Shown here piece by piece: positions 35,146 to 43,351 of a stretch of DNA of 63,840 bases (position 1 is its first letter; each line of letters starts with the position of its first letter). This DNA is from Xenorhabdus ishibashii (GTDB lineage: Bacteria; Pseudomonadota; Gammaproteobacteria; Enterobacterales; Enterobacteriaceae). The stretch is taken from the NCBI RefSeq assembly GCF_002632755.1, contig NZ_NJAK01000003.1, positions 1 to 63,840 on the forward strand. Direction: 5' to 3'. Under the pieces are notes generated by a model. The model saw only the letters and a list, made by a program, of their open reading frames with translations, was not told where the DNA came from and searched no databases. Position numbers and translations under genes: made by a program.

Positions 35146-35430
35146 ATGGATTCAAGTTATCAGCCCATCTATAGACGATTAAAGGGGAATACATTTAGTG
35201 AGGGATTTTCGATTTTTTATAATGGTGAAAAATATAAACTAGTCTTTCAAAAATTTAAACGGGATCAAGTTTCAAAATCAGATAAGAAAAAAGGGATAAA
35301 ACCTAAGCGAAAACTACTGATGGAAAGTAATTTTTTTTTTACTACATTAGAAAATATAGAGTTCTCACAATTACCCTGTAAGACGTTATCAAAAGAATTT
35401 TGCGAAAAATTTAACATTATTTGGAAGTGA
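35146..35430 (+). CDS. Unknown 94-residue protein, paralogue of 31878
   Basis: 94 residues from the ATG at 35146, with AAGG upstream. FSIFYNGEKYKLVFQKFKRD and KKKGIKPKRKLLMESNFFF match the plan of the 31878 product at the same length. Basic and soluble. No known family. Confidence 0.6.
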   Translation: MDSSYQPIYRRLKGNTFSEGFSIFYNGEKYKLVFQKFKRDQVSKSDKKKGIKPKRKLLMESNFFFTTLENIEFSQLPCKTLSKEFCEKFNIIWK

Positions 35431-35461
35431 AAACAATGTTAATAAATATACAAGGCGTGAA

Positions 35462-35638
35462 ATGAGACGTAAAAAATTTGGTATAAAAAGTAAATTAATT
35501 CATACTGATATAAAATTATCGAATTTTCTGGATAAGGAGGATGAACACAATCAGATTATTATTACAAGTATAATGTTTGCGTTTTTTCTGTTTGAATATT
35601 ATTATATTTTACAATGTTTGTTTTTGGTGATGGTTTAG
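35462..35638 (+). CDS. Possible 58-residue protein with hydrophobic tail
   Basis: The frame from ATG 35462 (AAGG upstream) begins MRRKKFGIKSKLIHTDIKLS, passes an acidic KEDEH and ends in a strongly hydrophobic stretch FFLFEYYYILQCLFLVMV. It looks like a small tail-anchored membrane protein. No family was recognised. Confidence 0.4.
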   Translation: MRRKKFGIKSKLIHTDIKLSNFLDKEDEHNQIIITSIMFAFFLFEYYYILQCLFLVMV

Positions 35639-35989
35639 GAAGATAAAATGAAAAAATCAATACAGGGAAGGATGTTTTTGTATATGGGTTTATGAAAAAG
35701 GGAAGAAAGAAAAGCCATTATTTATTTTAAAACTAGGCTTATTGTTTTTATCTGAATCTGAATCTGAATCTGAATTTAATTTTTCAGATTATCAAAAAGA
35801 TCGGATTTAGAAGTTTAATAATGCATCTTCAAATATTGAAGATGGTTTTTATAAAGAATCTGAACTAAAAAAAATAATAAAAAGTGATAGTATTTATAGT
35901 AATATAAAAAGTTAGGTAATAATATTGTGTTCTCTGCACTGCATGACTAACCTAGTGGTAAAAAAGTGATAAAGAAATAGTAAAATATA

Positions 35990-36018
35990 TTGATCTTATG
36001 CCCGATTTCGGGCATAAT
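35990..36018 (+). promoter_or_regulatory. Promoter with 22-bp palindrome in the spacer, copy 2
   Basis: -35 TTGATC, 17-base spacer carrying the palindrome (35996-36017), -10 CATAAT: identical in these elements to the unit at 33596. A class M hairpin follows at 36055. Confidence 0.75.
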
Positions 36019-36077
36019 GATTTTATCGATACGGGGATAATTCCCTACCACTGGCGCCAATAGGCGAGAGAGTTAAA

Positions 36078-36332
36078 ATGTCAGTATTGAAAAATAAATC
36101 AATCGTTATTCCTGTAAGTCTAATTGATACATTATTTGTGAATTTTAAGAATGTTGAATTTACTTTTTTTTCGATTTTGACCTTTGCAAAAAGTGATGAG
36201 ATTGATGAATGGAAACAAGCATTAAATTCACTTTTGAATGATAATGCGTTTATTTTAGTACGTGAAGGAACTCTGTCAGACATATATAGACTTAACGATT
36301 CACATTCTGCTATTAAACGGTTTATTATATAA
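36078..36332 (+). CDS. Unknown 84-residue protein, copy 2
   Basis: Same length as the 33684 product and nearly identical; differences include VIPVSLI for DIPVSLI and AIKRFII for AIKRLII. The mostly conservative changes suggest both copies are, or were, functional. Its promoter and leader are duplicated with it. Confidence 0.65.
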   Translation: MSVLKNKSIVIPVSLIDTLFVNFKNVEFTFFSILTFAKSDEIDEWKQALNSLLNDNAFILVREGTLSDIYRLNDSHSAIKRFII

Positions 36333-36389
36333 GTCTATTATTAGAATGGAAAATCAGGCAGGGAACTGCCTGATTTTAGGAGGTAATAA

Positions 36390-36539
36390 GTGATTAACCC
36401 AAAAGATTTAGTATTTTTTCAACGTTATTTATCGCGTTCCGATCAGGATATGGCTGATATGTTGGGGATTAGTGCGAAAACGTGGGTAAATAAGCGTTCA
36501 TCCATGACTAAATCAATAAGAAAGCAGTTAAATTGTTAA
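36390..36539 (+). pseudogene. Truncated HTH gene fused to another gene's 3' end
   Basis: From GTG 36390 (GGAGG upstream) the frame repeats the 33997 protein (RSDQDMADMLGISAKTWVNK) for about 46 residues, then stops at 36537. Sequence from 36527 instead matches the 3' end of the 38472 gene: in another frame it reads IVKFNYNPINCNTARFSYWC before TGA. The junction is a recombination scar. Confidence 0.7.
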
Positions 36540-36665
36540 ATTTAATTACAACCCTATAAATTGTAACACAGCAAGATTTTCGTATTGGTGTTTGTGATTA
36601 ACGCTAGTCCACTTTTTAGTGGGCTATGATATATTTAAAAAAACGAATCATAAGGTTAATAAAAC

Positions 36666-36935
36666 ATGAAATTAAAATTATTTGTAACATTAATATTGTT
36701 TTTTTTTACAAAAGAAACTTTAGCGGATAATAACACATACTTGATCTTGAAAAATTCACTATCATATGGGTTTGCAAATATTTCCGTTACTGAAATTTCT
36801 GATCTCCCCACTTGCGAAATTTTAAGAATTAAATTATTGAAAAGTGAAAAAAAATTAAAAGCAATATGTTTGACTATTACAGATGAAGAGAAAGAAAACC
36901 AAGATAAATTTATGAAAAATAAAAATCGGGATTAG
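36666..36935 (+). CDS. Small secreted protein, unknown
   Basis: 89 residues. A signal peptide (about 1-20, ending TLA before DNNTY) is followed by a polar domain with Cys in LPTCEILRIK and KAICLTITDE and a charged tail. No family was recognised. Confidence 0.55.
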   Translation: MKLKLFVTLILFFFTKETLADNNTYLILKNSLSYGFANISVTEISDLPTCEILRIKLLKSEKKLKAICLTITDEEKENQDKFMKNKNRD

Positions 36936-36999
36936 GTGTTGGCAATCCACGTCTGATGAGTAAGTATTAAATACTTAGAGTAAGAAAAGGCTAAAAAAA

Positions 37000-37158
37000 A
37001 TGGGAATGTTTGATGAGGTGCGGGCAATCAATATTTCGCACAAAAATTTTTATCAGAGTCATAGAAACTACATTTTCCAGACAAAAGATCTGAAATGTGA
37101 TGGATCGGAATACTGTGTATTCAATGGCGATCTGTATCAAGAAGTAGACAACAAATAG
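37000..37158 (+). CDS. Short MGMFDE-type protein
   Basis: 52 residues beginning MGMFDEVRAINISHKNFYQS, with IFQTKDLKCDGSEYCVF and ending QEVDNK. The MGMFDE start and FQTKDL block recur in small phage and plasmid proteins of unknown function. An AAGG lies twelve bases upstream. Confidence 0.55.
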   Translation: MGMFDEVRAINISHKNFYQSHRNYIFQTKDLKCDGSEYCVFNGDLYQEVDNK

Positions 37159-37159
37159 A

Positions 37160-37335
37160 ACTGGGACACCAACGGCATTTTGCCAAAATCGGCAAAATGT
37201 CGCCTGTACTGCGCTAACTGTCCAAATAAATTTGTCCAGTAAGCTTCGCAGAGCCGCGTAGCGTCTCTGTCCTGTCGGATAACAAGTGATGTTTAAAACG
37301 AATTAATACCCTCGCTTTATCTTTCTTTTGTCTCC
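37160..37335. repeat. Repeat B, copy 1
   Basis: Noncoding block starting GGGACACC, with a GGCATTTTGCC/GGCAAAATGTCGCC hairpin, then CTGTACTGCGCTAACTGTCC and AGAGCCGCGTAGCGTCTCTG. The copy at 45228-45405 is about 90 percent alike by eye. Confidence 0.75.
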
Positions 37336-37383
37336 GAACCCCATACAAAAGCGCTAGGCGAAGGGCTTTTCGAGTTGAGAACG

Positions 37384-37530
37384 ATGGGTACAGATATTGC
37401 GAGAGGTATTTGGGTTTATCAATCAGGCCGTAAGATAGTTATCTTGCGGGTATTTATTAAAAAATCGCAAAAGACCCCACAGTCTGAGATAGAGTTAGCT
37501 AAGAGTCGATTAAAGGAGATTCTTAAATGA
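37384..37530 (+). pseudogene. RelE/HigB-type toxin remnant (C-terminal part)
   Basis: 48 residues from the first ATG, containing GRKIVILRVFIKKSQKTPQS and EIELAKSRLKEIL. This is the C-terminal half of Gp49/HigB-like toxins (the FxKKTQKTP block). The N-terminal half is missing; repeat B lies in its place. It overlaps the antitoxin start (ATGA). Confidence 0.7.
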
Positions 37531-37805
37531 AATTGAAAACACATAAAGCGTTAGCGGATAAATGGATGAACGATCCAGAATTCAGAGCGGCTTTAGAAGA
37601 AGAAAACAGAAAAGAACGGTTACAAGAAACCTTGCAACAATGGCGCGCATATAAAGGGTTAACCCCTCAAGAGCTGGCTAGAATTATGGGTGTTAATGTC
37701 TCTACCGTTAGCCGTATGGAATCGAATGTAGATAAGGCCAGTATCAGCACATTAGCGCGTTATGCAAAGGCGTGTGGTGTTGAAAATCCCATTATTGCGT
37801 TATAG
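37527..37805 (+). CDS. HigA-type XRE antitoxin, now orphaned
   Basis: 92 residues with an N-terminal helix (HKALADKWMNDPEFRAALEE) and an HTH (GLTPQELARIMGVNVSTVSR). The toxin usually upstream is truncated. GGAG precedes the ATG. A hairpin terminator follows. Confidence 0.85.
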   Translation: MKLKTHKALADKWMNDPEFRAALEEENRKERLQETLQQWRAYKGLTPQELARIMGVNVSTVSRMESNVDKASISTLARYAKACGVENPIIAL

Positions 37806-37813
37806 AAAATTTG

Positions 37814-37838
37814 AAAGGGCTTAATAAAGCCCTTTTTT
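37814..37838 (+). terminator. Terminator behind the antitoxin gene
   Basis: AAAGGGCTT-AATA-AAGCCCTTTTTT, stem of seven or more pairs and a T-run, eight bases past the stop. Confidence 0.85.
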
Positions 37839-37889
37839 ATTGAGTTGTTTTAATTTTATATTTTAAATCGAGTATTCAGTAAATAATGC

Positions 37890-37977
37890 TTGCTAACTCC
37901 TTAAATAAGGAGTGTATTATCACCATACCAACACAGGAAAACCCTAAATAAACCTATAACAGCCGAACGGCTAGGAG
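37890..37977 (+). promoter_or_regulatory. Palindromic-spacer promoter and class L leader hairpin
   Basis: -35 TTGCTA, 17-base spacer ACTCCTTAAATAAGGAG, -10 TGTATT (37890-37918). The leader hairpin ACAGCCGAACGGCTAGGAG follows at 37959-37977, directly before the start at 37984. Confidence 0.75.
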
Positions 37978-37983
37978 TTAAAT

Positions 37984-38388
37984 ATGAATATGGCGGAAGT
38001 TTTGGCAAAAAAATATAAAAATAAATGTTCTGAATTGTTATTAAAGGCAAGGTTTTTTAAAAACAAAAAATCACTGCATGATGAATTTATCAAACGCTCA
38101 TGGAAAGCAAGGCAGGAATACCAGTTATGGGAGAGTAAATACATGGAGTTAACATCATATGAAAAACTTTATGCATTTATTGAATATCATTATTTATCAA
38201 GAAAGTTTAAATCTGATAGTGATTACACCAAAGGTCGTGAGAAAAGAATCGTTGATTCATATATGGAAAGTCTGAAAAAAGAAGGTGAGGCATTTATAAC
38301 GCGCCATGAAAGTATAACGGGAAAAAATATTTATTTTTATGCAGATCTGAGTATAAAAACTGAAAATAGGTTCAATCAAGCTATATAA
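37984..38388 (+). CDS. Unknown basic protein
   Basis: 134 residues, soluble, Lys-rich and helical: LLKARFFKNKKSLHDEFIKR, then SWKARQEYQLWESKYMEL. AGGAG is embedded in the leader hairpin. No family was recognised. It is one of three genes under the ACTCCTTA palindrome. Confidence 0.6.
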   Translation: MNMAEVLAKKYKNKCSELLLKARFFKNKKSLHDEFIKRSWKARQEYQLWESKYMELTSYEKLYAFIEYHYLSRKFKSDSDYTKGREKRIVDSYMESLKKEGEAFITRHESITGKNIYFYADLSIKTENRFNQAI

Positions 38389-38471
38389 AGATGTGATACA
38401 CATTTTTAATCTAATAGAAGGCGGGGAATCCCCGCTGTAGATTAAGTTGAATAAATTGTAGGGAGATCAAT

Positions 38472-38822
38472 ATGTCAGTATTTGATTACGAAGTTCGTGG
38501 CTCAGATAAGGAGAGAGAAGACCGCTTGTCTCGTCAAAATATGGAGAAAGACAGACAGCAAGTAAAATTAAATTTTTTAATTTTAAAAAAAGAAAAATTC
38601 ATTCAAGATTTTATGTTTATAATGAATGAATGGAAAAAAATAGATATCATGGAAAATGACATTTGGGAAGAAAGCTTGCGCTCCAACCTTGATTATGATT
38701 TTTATAAAAAAATGACAAAAGCAGCTATAGGTAGGCGTCAATTGGTTAAGGAGTTAATTGTTAAATTTAATTATAGACCTATAAGTTGTAACCCGAAAAT
38801 GTTTTCATATTGGTATTTGTGA
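38472..38822 (+). CDS. Unknown soluble protein
   Basis: 116 residues with a charged N-terminus (YEVRGSDKEREDRLSRQNME) and helical middle, ending NPKMFSYWYL. GGGAG precedes the ATG. The 3' end of a related gene is fused at 36527. No family was recognised. Confidence 0.55.
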   Translation: MSVFDYEVRGSDKEREDRLSRQNMEKDRQQVKLNFLILKKEKFIQDFMFIMNEWKKIDIMENDIWEESLRSNLDYDFYKKMTKAAIGRRQLVKELIVKFNYRPISCNPKMFSYWYL

Positions 38823-39021
38823 CCCCACATTTAGTGCAATGCTAAAAATCACAAAAGCACTGGGGTTAAAACTTCATTTTACAGGGGCGTAATGCCCCAT
38901 TTTTGTAAATGGCATTAAGATAAAATTTAGTAGAAAATAAATAATTGCTATTTTTTTATAAATTGAAAATGGTATAATAGTTATCGTAAATAAAAAACAA
39001 TCTTTCTAAGGGGTAATTGTT

Positions 39022-39205
39022 ATGGAAAAGCTAATGCATCGTGAACATATGATTATCAAAAAAACTAGTTGATTCTATATTATCTAACAAAGATTTAGCT
39101 ATTTGCGTACGTGACGAAGAATATGTTTCAGTAAAAACTACGAGAAACAAAGAAAAAATATTATCAGCAATGAAAGCCCCTATCACTTTAGCGTGTATAG
39201 AGTAA
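39022..39205 (+). pseudogene. Small gene with a frame change in an A-run
   Basis: ATG 39022 (AAGGGG upstream) opens MEKLMHREHMIIKK and stops soon after an A7 run at about 39058-39064. One base shift gives LVDSILSNKDLAICVRDEEY and on to TLACIE at 39203. The product would be about 60 residues. The middle recalls the 33684 family. Confidence 0.5.
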
Positions 39206-39338
39206 CCTATCGTTTTGCGATTCAGTCCTTTGATTCGAATACGATGAGTTAAATTCGTTCTCTCTTATCACTAAAAATCAGGAAGTTTACTACAATTAAC
39301 CATTTAATACATGACCCGCAGTTTTTTATTTAATCAGG

Positions 39339-39707
39339 TTATAAAAAATTACTTTTTATAAAATTAATTTCATTTTGTATATTTTTTAATGCTTTTTCAT
39401 ACTTCTGATTTTTTTCTACGATTGTTGCAATAATCATATCATGATCAATTTCACTGCAATTATTTTTATATGAATTCAACAACTTTTCAGCAGTATTGTC
39501 TTCTTTAATGTAGAAATAGTACTCTGGAACGTCCAAAATTATTGCAATTTGACATATCAATTCATAAGTGGGACATATTTCGCCCCGTTCATATCGGCCA
39601 ATTTTTTTTCGAGCCATCTCTGGATCAGTGATCCCTAACCGTTGTCCTAAAGTTTGTTGTGACAATCCCTTGATTTTTCTTGCTGTTCTTAGCCGTTGTG
39701 GTTTCAT
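39339..39707 (-). CDS. XRE-family regulator, paralogue 2
   Basis: About 122 residues from the internal Met aligned with paralogues (AGG upstream); an ATG seven codons earlier exists. HTH: RLRTARKIKGLSQQTLGQRL then KKIGRYERGEICPTY, followed by ILDVPEYYFYIKED. The upstream DNA has repeated ATAAAGTGA/TCATGAGTCA half-sites (about 39778-39808), a likely operator shared with the divergent gene. Confidence 0.82.
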   Translation of the reverse strand: MKPQRLRTARKIKGLSQQTLGQRLGITDPEMARKKIGRYERGEICPTYELICQIAIILDVPEYYFYIKEDNTAEKLLNSYKNNCSEIDHDMIIATIVEKNQKYEKALKNIQNEINFIKSNFL

Positions 39708-39915
39708 AAGTCTAGACCTATCATTCATTTTGTTCTTGACTATTTTTTACCATCGTCCCACAATAAGTATCAGACCCATAAAGTGACTCATGAGTCATAA
39801 AGTGAGTCTTTTGAGTGCATTTTCCTAAACCTAAAATTGTTTTCCATCAGGGGAAATTTAATTTAGTACGGTTATTATAAACCATATTTTTCCCTTATAT
39901 AGCTATCCGATTATG

Positions 39916-39939
39916 CCCCATTTTTTTGGGGTTTTTTTT
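39916..39939 (+). terminator. Terminator/attenuator before 39964 gene
   Basis: CCCCA-TTTTTT-TGGGG followed by eight T, 25 bases before the start of the small gene at 39964. Same placement as the hairpin at 19813. Confidence 0.6.
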
Positions 39940-39963
39940 GAAAATTCTAGTGGAGTTAAGATA

Positions 39964-40293
39964 ATGATAGAAGAGATAGGCACTATTAGTATTCTAGATA
40001 TTAAAAATAAACTCATAAATTTAAATTGGGGAAACAATGAGACCGACGAGATAGAGATAAATGTTGATGAGATTAGGGTTTTGAGTGAAAATATTTATAA
40101 TATTATTGAATCTTATTCAAATAATCTTCGTACTGGTATTGGTATGGCATGTATATATTTATTATTAACTGAATTTCGGAGTGATGTTGATGATGTGAGT
40201 CTTACGTTTACTAAATATAATGTCACTGCGATTTTTTTAATGGATAAATTTCTGATAAATGCAAATTTCAATATGCTTAACGTTATAAATTAA
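39964..40293 (+). CDS. Small acidic protein divergent to XRE paralogue 2
   Basis: 109 residues from ATG 39964, with GGAG eight bases upstream; the longer frame crosses the terminator. ISILDIKNKLINLNWGNNET, then RVLSENIYNIIESYSNNLRT and a mildly hydrophobic MACIYLLLTEF. It does not align clearly with the 19873/43932 pair but occupies the same position. Confidence 0.55.
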   Translation: MIEEIGTISILDIKNKLINLNWGNNETDEIEINVDEIRVLSENIYNIIESYSNNLRTGIGMACIYLLLTEFRSDVDDVSLTFTKYNVTAIFLMDKFLINANFNMLNVIN

Positions 40294-40396
40294 ATCGAGT
40301 TAACTAAATCAGAGGAGATACACGCTAAAGTGATAGGGGCTTTCATTGAGCGTGAGTACTATTTTTTGATATTAAATCTAATCACTTAACACATGA

Positions 40397-40502
40397 CAAG
40401 ATAAAAAGATGGTTAAACGCATTAATGATTTGATAAAAGATATTAAAAGAGATCCTTTTCACGGCATAGGTAAACCAGAGTCATTAAAACATAATTTAAC
40501 GC
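40397..40502 (+). pseudogene. YoeB-type toxin remnant (middle part)
   Basis: The frame QDKKMVKRINDLIKDIKRDP continues FHGIGKPESLKHNLT. This matches the centre of YoeB (VKKINELIKD ... GKPEPLKHNLSG). Neither end is present. It may derive from the same module as the C-terminal piece at 12159. Confidence 0.7.
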
Positions 40503-40544
40503 GATGCTCGACTTTTAGGGTGAGTTGAAATGACATAGGAAGAC

Positions 40545-40605
40545 ATTACGCTTCCTCGCCCGTTCGCTCCCTACGGTCGGTCACTTGGCTGTGGCGAGCG
40601 TTATG
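40545..40605. repeat. ColE1-like inverted element, copy 2
   Basis: ATTACGCTTCCTCGCC and GGCTGTGGCGAGCGTTATG, as at 30285-30370 but with a shorter middle. Arms CGCTTCCTCGC and GGCGAGCG pair. Noncoding. Confidence 0.6.
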
Positions 40606-40671
40606 GTTTAAGGGGAATGTATTTAAGGCGTTGTTCTTCATCTATAATGCTTATTTTGCGAGATAACATGC

Positions 40672-40824
40672 ATGGCCACAGTAGAAGTAAAATGTCGATT
40701 TTGTCACCAGACGAAGGACGTTAAAAAACATGGTATTGGAAAAGGTGTGCACCAACGTTATCGTTGTTTATCCTGTCATCGTACTTTCCAGCTCGATTAT
40801 TCTTATCGGGCTTGTCTGGGCTAA
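40672..40824 (+). mobile_element. IS1-family InsA remnant
   Basis: 50 residues: MATVEVKCRFCHQTKDVKKH, then QRYRCLSCHRTFQLDYSYRA. The CxxC...CxxC zinc finger and QRYRC/TFQLDY blocks are those of IS1-type InsA. The remaining InsA and InsB are absent. Confidence 0.75.
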
Positions 40825-41012
40825 ATATTGACAGCCCCAAATACAAGCTAATGGACTCTCGTTTAAATGCTGTGAAAGAAGCATTAAGGAGATTGCATGT
40901 ACATTCAGTGTGAGTAATTTGTTACTATTCAATTATTTTCTGTTAAAATCTGTTATGTTAGTTTTTAATCAGAGGTAACCTTAGAAAAATAACTGAACTA
41001 TAAGGAACGCAA
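40825..41012. other. Upstream region of tolC
   Basis: IS1 debris, then an AT-rich stretch that should hold the tolC promoter; a TTGTTA/TATGTT-type pair is visible near 40919-40960 but weak. AAGGAA lies eight bases before the tolC ATG. Confidence 0.35.
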
Positions 41013-42350
41013 ATGAAAAAATTGCTATCTCTTTTTATCGCTACGAACTTGGTCTGTTTCAGTACTTCAAGCCATGCAGAAGATTTGTTACAAATTTACA
41101 AACAAGCGAGAGAAACTAACCCAGGATTGCTTAAGGCGTTAGCTGATCGCAATTCGGTTTTTCAAGGGATTAACATAGCCCGTAGCCCGTTATTACCAAA
41201 ATTAGAATTGGATACAAACGTTACATATAAAAAAAAATTTCGCAATAGCAGACAAGAAAGTTATAGCCCCGATGCGGGTTTAACTTTAGAACAAACGATT
41301 TTTGATATGTCTAAGTGGAGTAAACTGAATCAGGCTGAAAAGAACGCTAGCATTGCCAATATCAATTACCAGAACGCTCAACAACAGTTAATCTTGGATA
41401 CCGCTAATACCTATTTCGATGTTCTATACAAAATTGATTCACTAGTCCATACAGAAGCGCAAAAAGCCTCACTATATCGACAACTGGATCAAGCCACTCA
41501 ACGTTTTAATGTTGGGTTGATTGCTATTACTGATGTACGAAGTGCTCAAGCTAAATATGATGCTGTTTTAGCTCAAGAGATTTATGATAGTAATGAATTA
41601 AACAATTCTTTAGAAAAATTACGTCTGATTACCGGAATTCATTATTCACAATTGGCATCATTAAATATTGAAAATTTCAAAATAAGTCAACTAGAATCTA
41701 TTGAAGACATACTAAAAGAAGCTGAAATTCGCAATCTAAGCCTGTTATCTGCACGCTTGATGCAAGATTTGAAACAAGAACAGGTAAAAGATGCAAAAAC
41801 AGGATATATGCCAACTGTTACTTTATCGACAAATACAAGTGTCGAGAATATATATAAACGTAATGGATCAAATATAAATGAATATAATGGTACTAATTCG
41901 GCCAAAATATCATTATCTCTTCCATTTTACAGTGGAGGTTCAACCAGTTCTAATATTGAACAAGCCGAATACAATTTAGTTTCCAGTACACAAAATTTGG
42001 AAAATGAGTATCGTAAAGTAATTCAAAATGTACGTTCTTCTTACAATGATATCACCGCGTCTATTAGTAAAATTGAAGCCAATAAACAGGTTGTTATTTC
42101 ATCCGAAAGCTCATTAAACGCGATGCAAGCAGGTTATCAAGTAGGAACTCGAACTATTGTTGAAGTGCTAAACGCTACTACTAAGTTGTATCAGGCTAAA
42201 CGGGATCTGTCACAAGCTCGTTATGATTATTTACTCAGTATATTAAATAATCGTCAAGCGCGTGGTACGTTAAATTATAAAGATATTTTAGAACTAAACA
42301 ACTTATTGGGGGAAAAAGTTCTAACATCATCCAATAGTATTATTAAATAG
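41013..42350 (+). CDS. tolC: TolC-family outer-membrane channel
   Basis: 445 residues with a signal peptide (cleavage about SSHA/EDLL). It follows E. coli TolC through most of its length: NPGLLKALADRN, IARSPLLPKLEL, IFDMSKWSKL, YRQLDQATQRFNVGLIAITD, EIRNLSLLSARL and YQVGTRTIVEVLNATTKLYQ. TolC trimers form the exit duct for type I secretion and drug efflux. The C-terminal tail after the barrel is short. No inner-membrane ABC transporter or adaptor is encoded nearby, so it would pair with chromosomal pumps. IS1 debris lies upstream, and it sits inside the segment bracketed by the 834-bp repeats. Confidence 0.95.
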   Translation: MKKLLSLFIATNLVCFSTSSHAEDLLQIYKQARETNPGLLKALADRNSVFQGINIARSPLLPKLELDTNVTYKKKFRNSRQESYSPDAGLTLEQTIFDMSKWSKLNQAEKNASIANINYQNAQQQLILDTANTYFDVLYKIDSLVHTEAQKASLYRQLDQATQRFNVGLIAITDVRSAQAKYDAVLAQEIYDSNELNNSLEKLRLITGIHYSQLASLNIENFKISQLESIEDILKEAEIRNLSLLSARLMQDLKQEQVKDAKTGYMPTVTLSTNTSVENIYKRNGSNINEYNGTNSAKISLSLPFYSGGSTSSNIEQAEYNLVSSTQNLENEYRKVIQNVRSSYNDITASISKIEANKQVVISSESSLNAMQAGYQVGTRTIVEVLNATTKLYQAKRDLSQARYDYLLSILNNRQARGTLNYKDILELNNLLGEKVLTSSNSIIK

Positions 42351-42450
42351 GTGAAATCACCAACAATTTAGTATTGTGTAATATGTTATAGTTTGATATA
42401 AAAAGGCCATGTGAAAACATGACCTTAATCATTATTAAAAATAAGATAGC

Positions 42451-42627
42451 TTAACCTCTTATTTTATTCTCTAGTGTTGTTACAATTTCTTCTAATTTTT
42501 TGATTTCGTCGTTAGTATAGCTAGCACTCATATAAGCTTGATCAGCAGTACGTCGTGCATTGTCAGCATCACGTTGTGCCCCATTAGCATCACTTTGAGC
42601 ATAAAAATCTGTACCAGTACAGTTCAT
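42451..42627 (-). CDS. Ala-rich Cys peptide, family member 1
   Basis: 58 residues. It starts MNCTGTDFYAQSDANGAQRD, has alanines at regular spacing (ADNARRTADQAYMSAS) and ends in a short coiled coil (IKKLEEIVTTLENKI). No signal peptide. AAAGAGG in the leader is shared with the other two members, as are about 20 leader bases. Three related genes stand in tandem and converge on tolC. Confidence 0.75.
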   Translation of the reverse strand: MNCTGTDFYAQSDANGAQRDADNARRTADQAYMSASYTNDEIKKLEEIVTTLENKIRG

Positions 42628-42723
42628 AGATAACCTCTTTATTTATTTTTAAAATAATTTATGATATGGAATTTAATATTAACTTCTTAAACTTCAAATG
42701 AAGTTGAATAAGATATTTTAATA

Positions 42724-42888
42724 TTATATTTTTTTCTGTAATTCTTCTATACGTATTTTTAATTTTTTGACTTCTTCGCTAGAATATATAGCACTCATCT
42801 TCGCGTTGTCAGCAGTAAATTGCGCCCTGCTAGCAGCACTTCTTGCCCACATAGCATCACTTCGAGCAGTTCTATCATCACAGTTCAT
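42724..42888 (-). CDS. Ala-rich Cys peptide, family member 2
   Basis: 54 residues: MNCDDRTARSDAMWARSAAS, then RAQFTADNAKMSAIYSSEEV and KKLKIRIEELQKKI. It shares the M-N-C start, SDA, spaced alanines, a Tyr before the coil and the KKL...LxxKI coil with members 1 and 3. The leader AATAAAGAGGTTATCT is also shared. Confidence 0.75.
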   Translation of the reverse strand: MNCDDRTARSDAMWARSAASRAQFTADNAKMSAIYSSEEVKKLKIRIEELQKKI

Positions 42889-42976
42889 AGATAACCTCTT
42901 TATTTATTTTTAAAATCATTATGAATGTCATTCATAAATTATGATATTGTATATTAATTATTTAAAATAAAATAGT

Positions 42977-43159
42977 TTAACTTTTTATCTTATTTTCTAA
43001 TGATTCTACACGTTGTTTTAGTTCTTTGAGTTTTTTGTCGGCATAATTAGCTTCCGATGCAGCTTTGGTAGCAGCACTTTCTGCCAAGCTAGCACTACTT
43101 AGTGCCATTCTAGCAGCACTTTGTGCAGAATAATCGGTACAGTTCCAACAGTTAGACAT
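42977..43159 (-). CDS. Ala-rich Cys peptide, family member 3
   Basis: 60 residues from ATG 43159, which carries the family leader (AAAGAGGTTATCT). MSNCWNCTDYSAQSAARMAL, then Ala/Ser repeats (SSASLAESAATKAASEANYA) and coil KKLKELKQRVESLENKI. It has two Cys near the start. A much longer upstream frame is not expected to be translated. Confidence 0.75.
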   Translation of the reverse strand: MSNCWNCTDYSAQSAARMALSSASLAESAATKAASEANYADKKLKELKQRVESLENKIKS

Positions 43160-43351
43160 AGATAACCTCTTTATTTTTTTCTTTAAAAAATCACGATGAG
43201 TGTTATTCATAGTGACAGTATAAATGAATGTGAAATTCATCTGTGAATACATTAACTAGTTTTGATTTTTATTTAAATCAAAGTTCTTTGTATGAAACTT
43301 GATACAATTGCTTTTAATTACCTAAAAAAAACATTATTTATATTCTTAAAT

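Larger units (their letters stand above)
35757..36526 (+). repeat. Repeat C, second copy (of about 33363-34160)
   Basis: Covers the decayed leader, palindromic promoter, hairpin, 84-residue gene and 5' part of the HTH gene. The offset is 2394 bases at the ATG. Copies differ by point changes, a 5-base indel near 33530/35930 and a 9-base indel in the HTH gene. A TCTGAA triplication precedes it (about 35750-35772). Confidence 0.8.
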
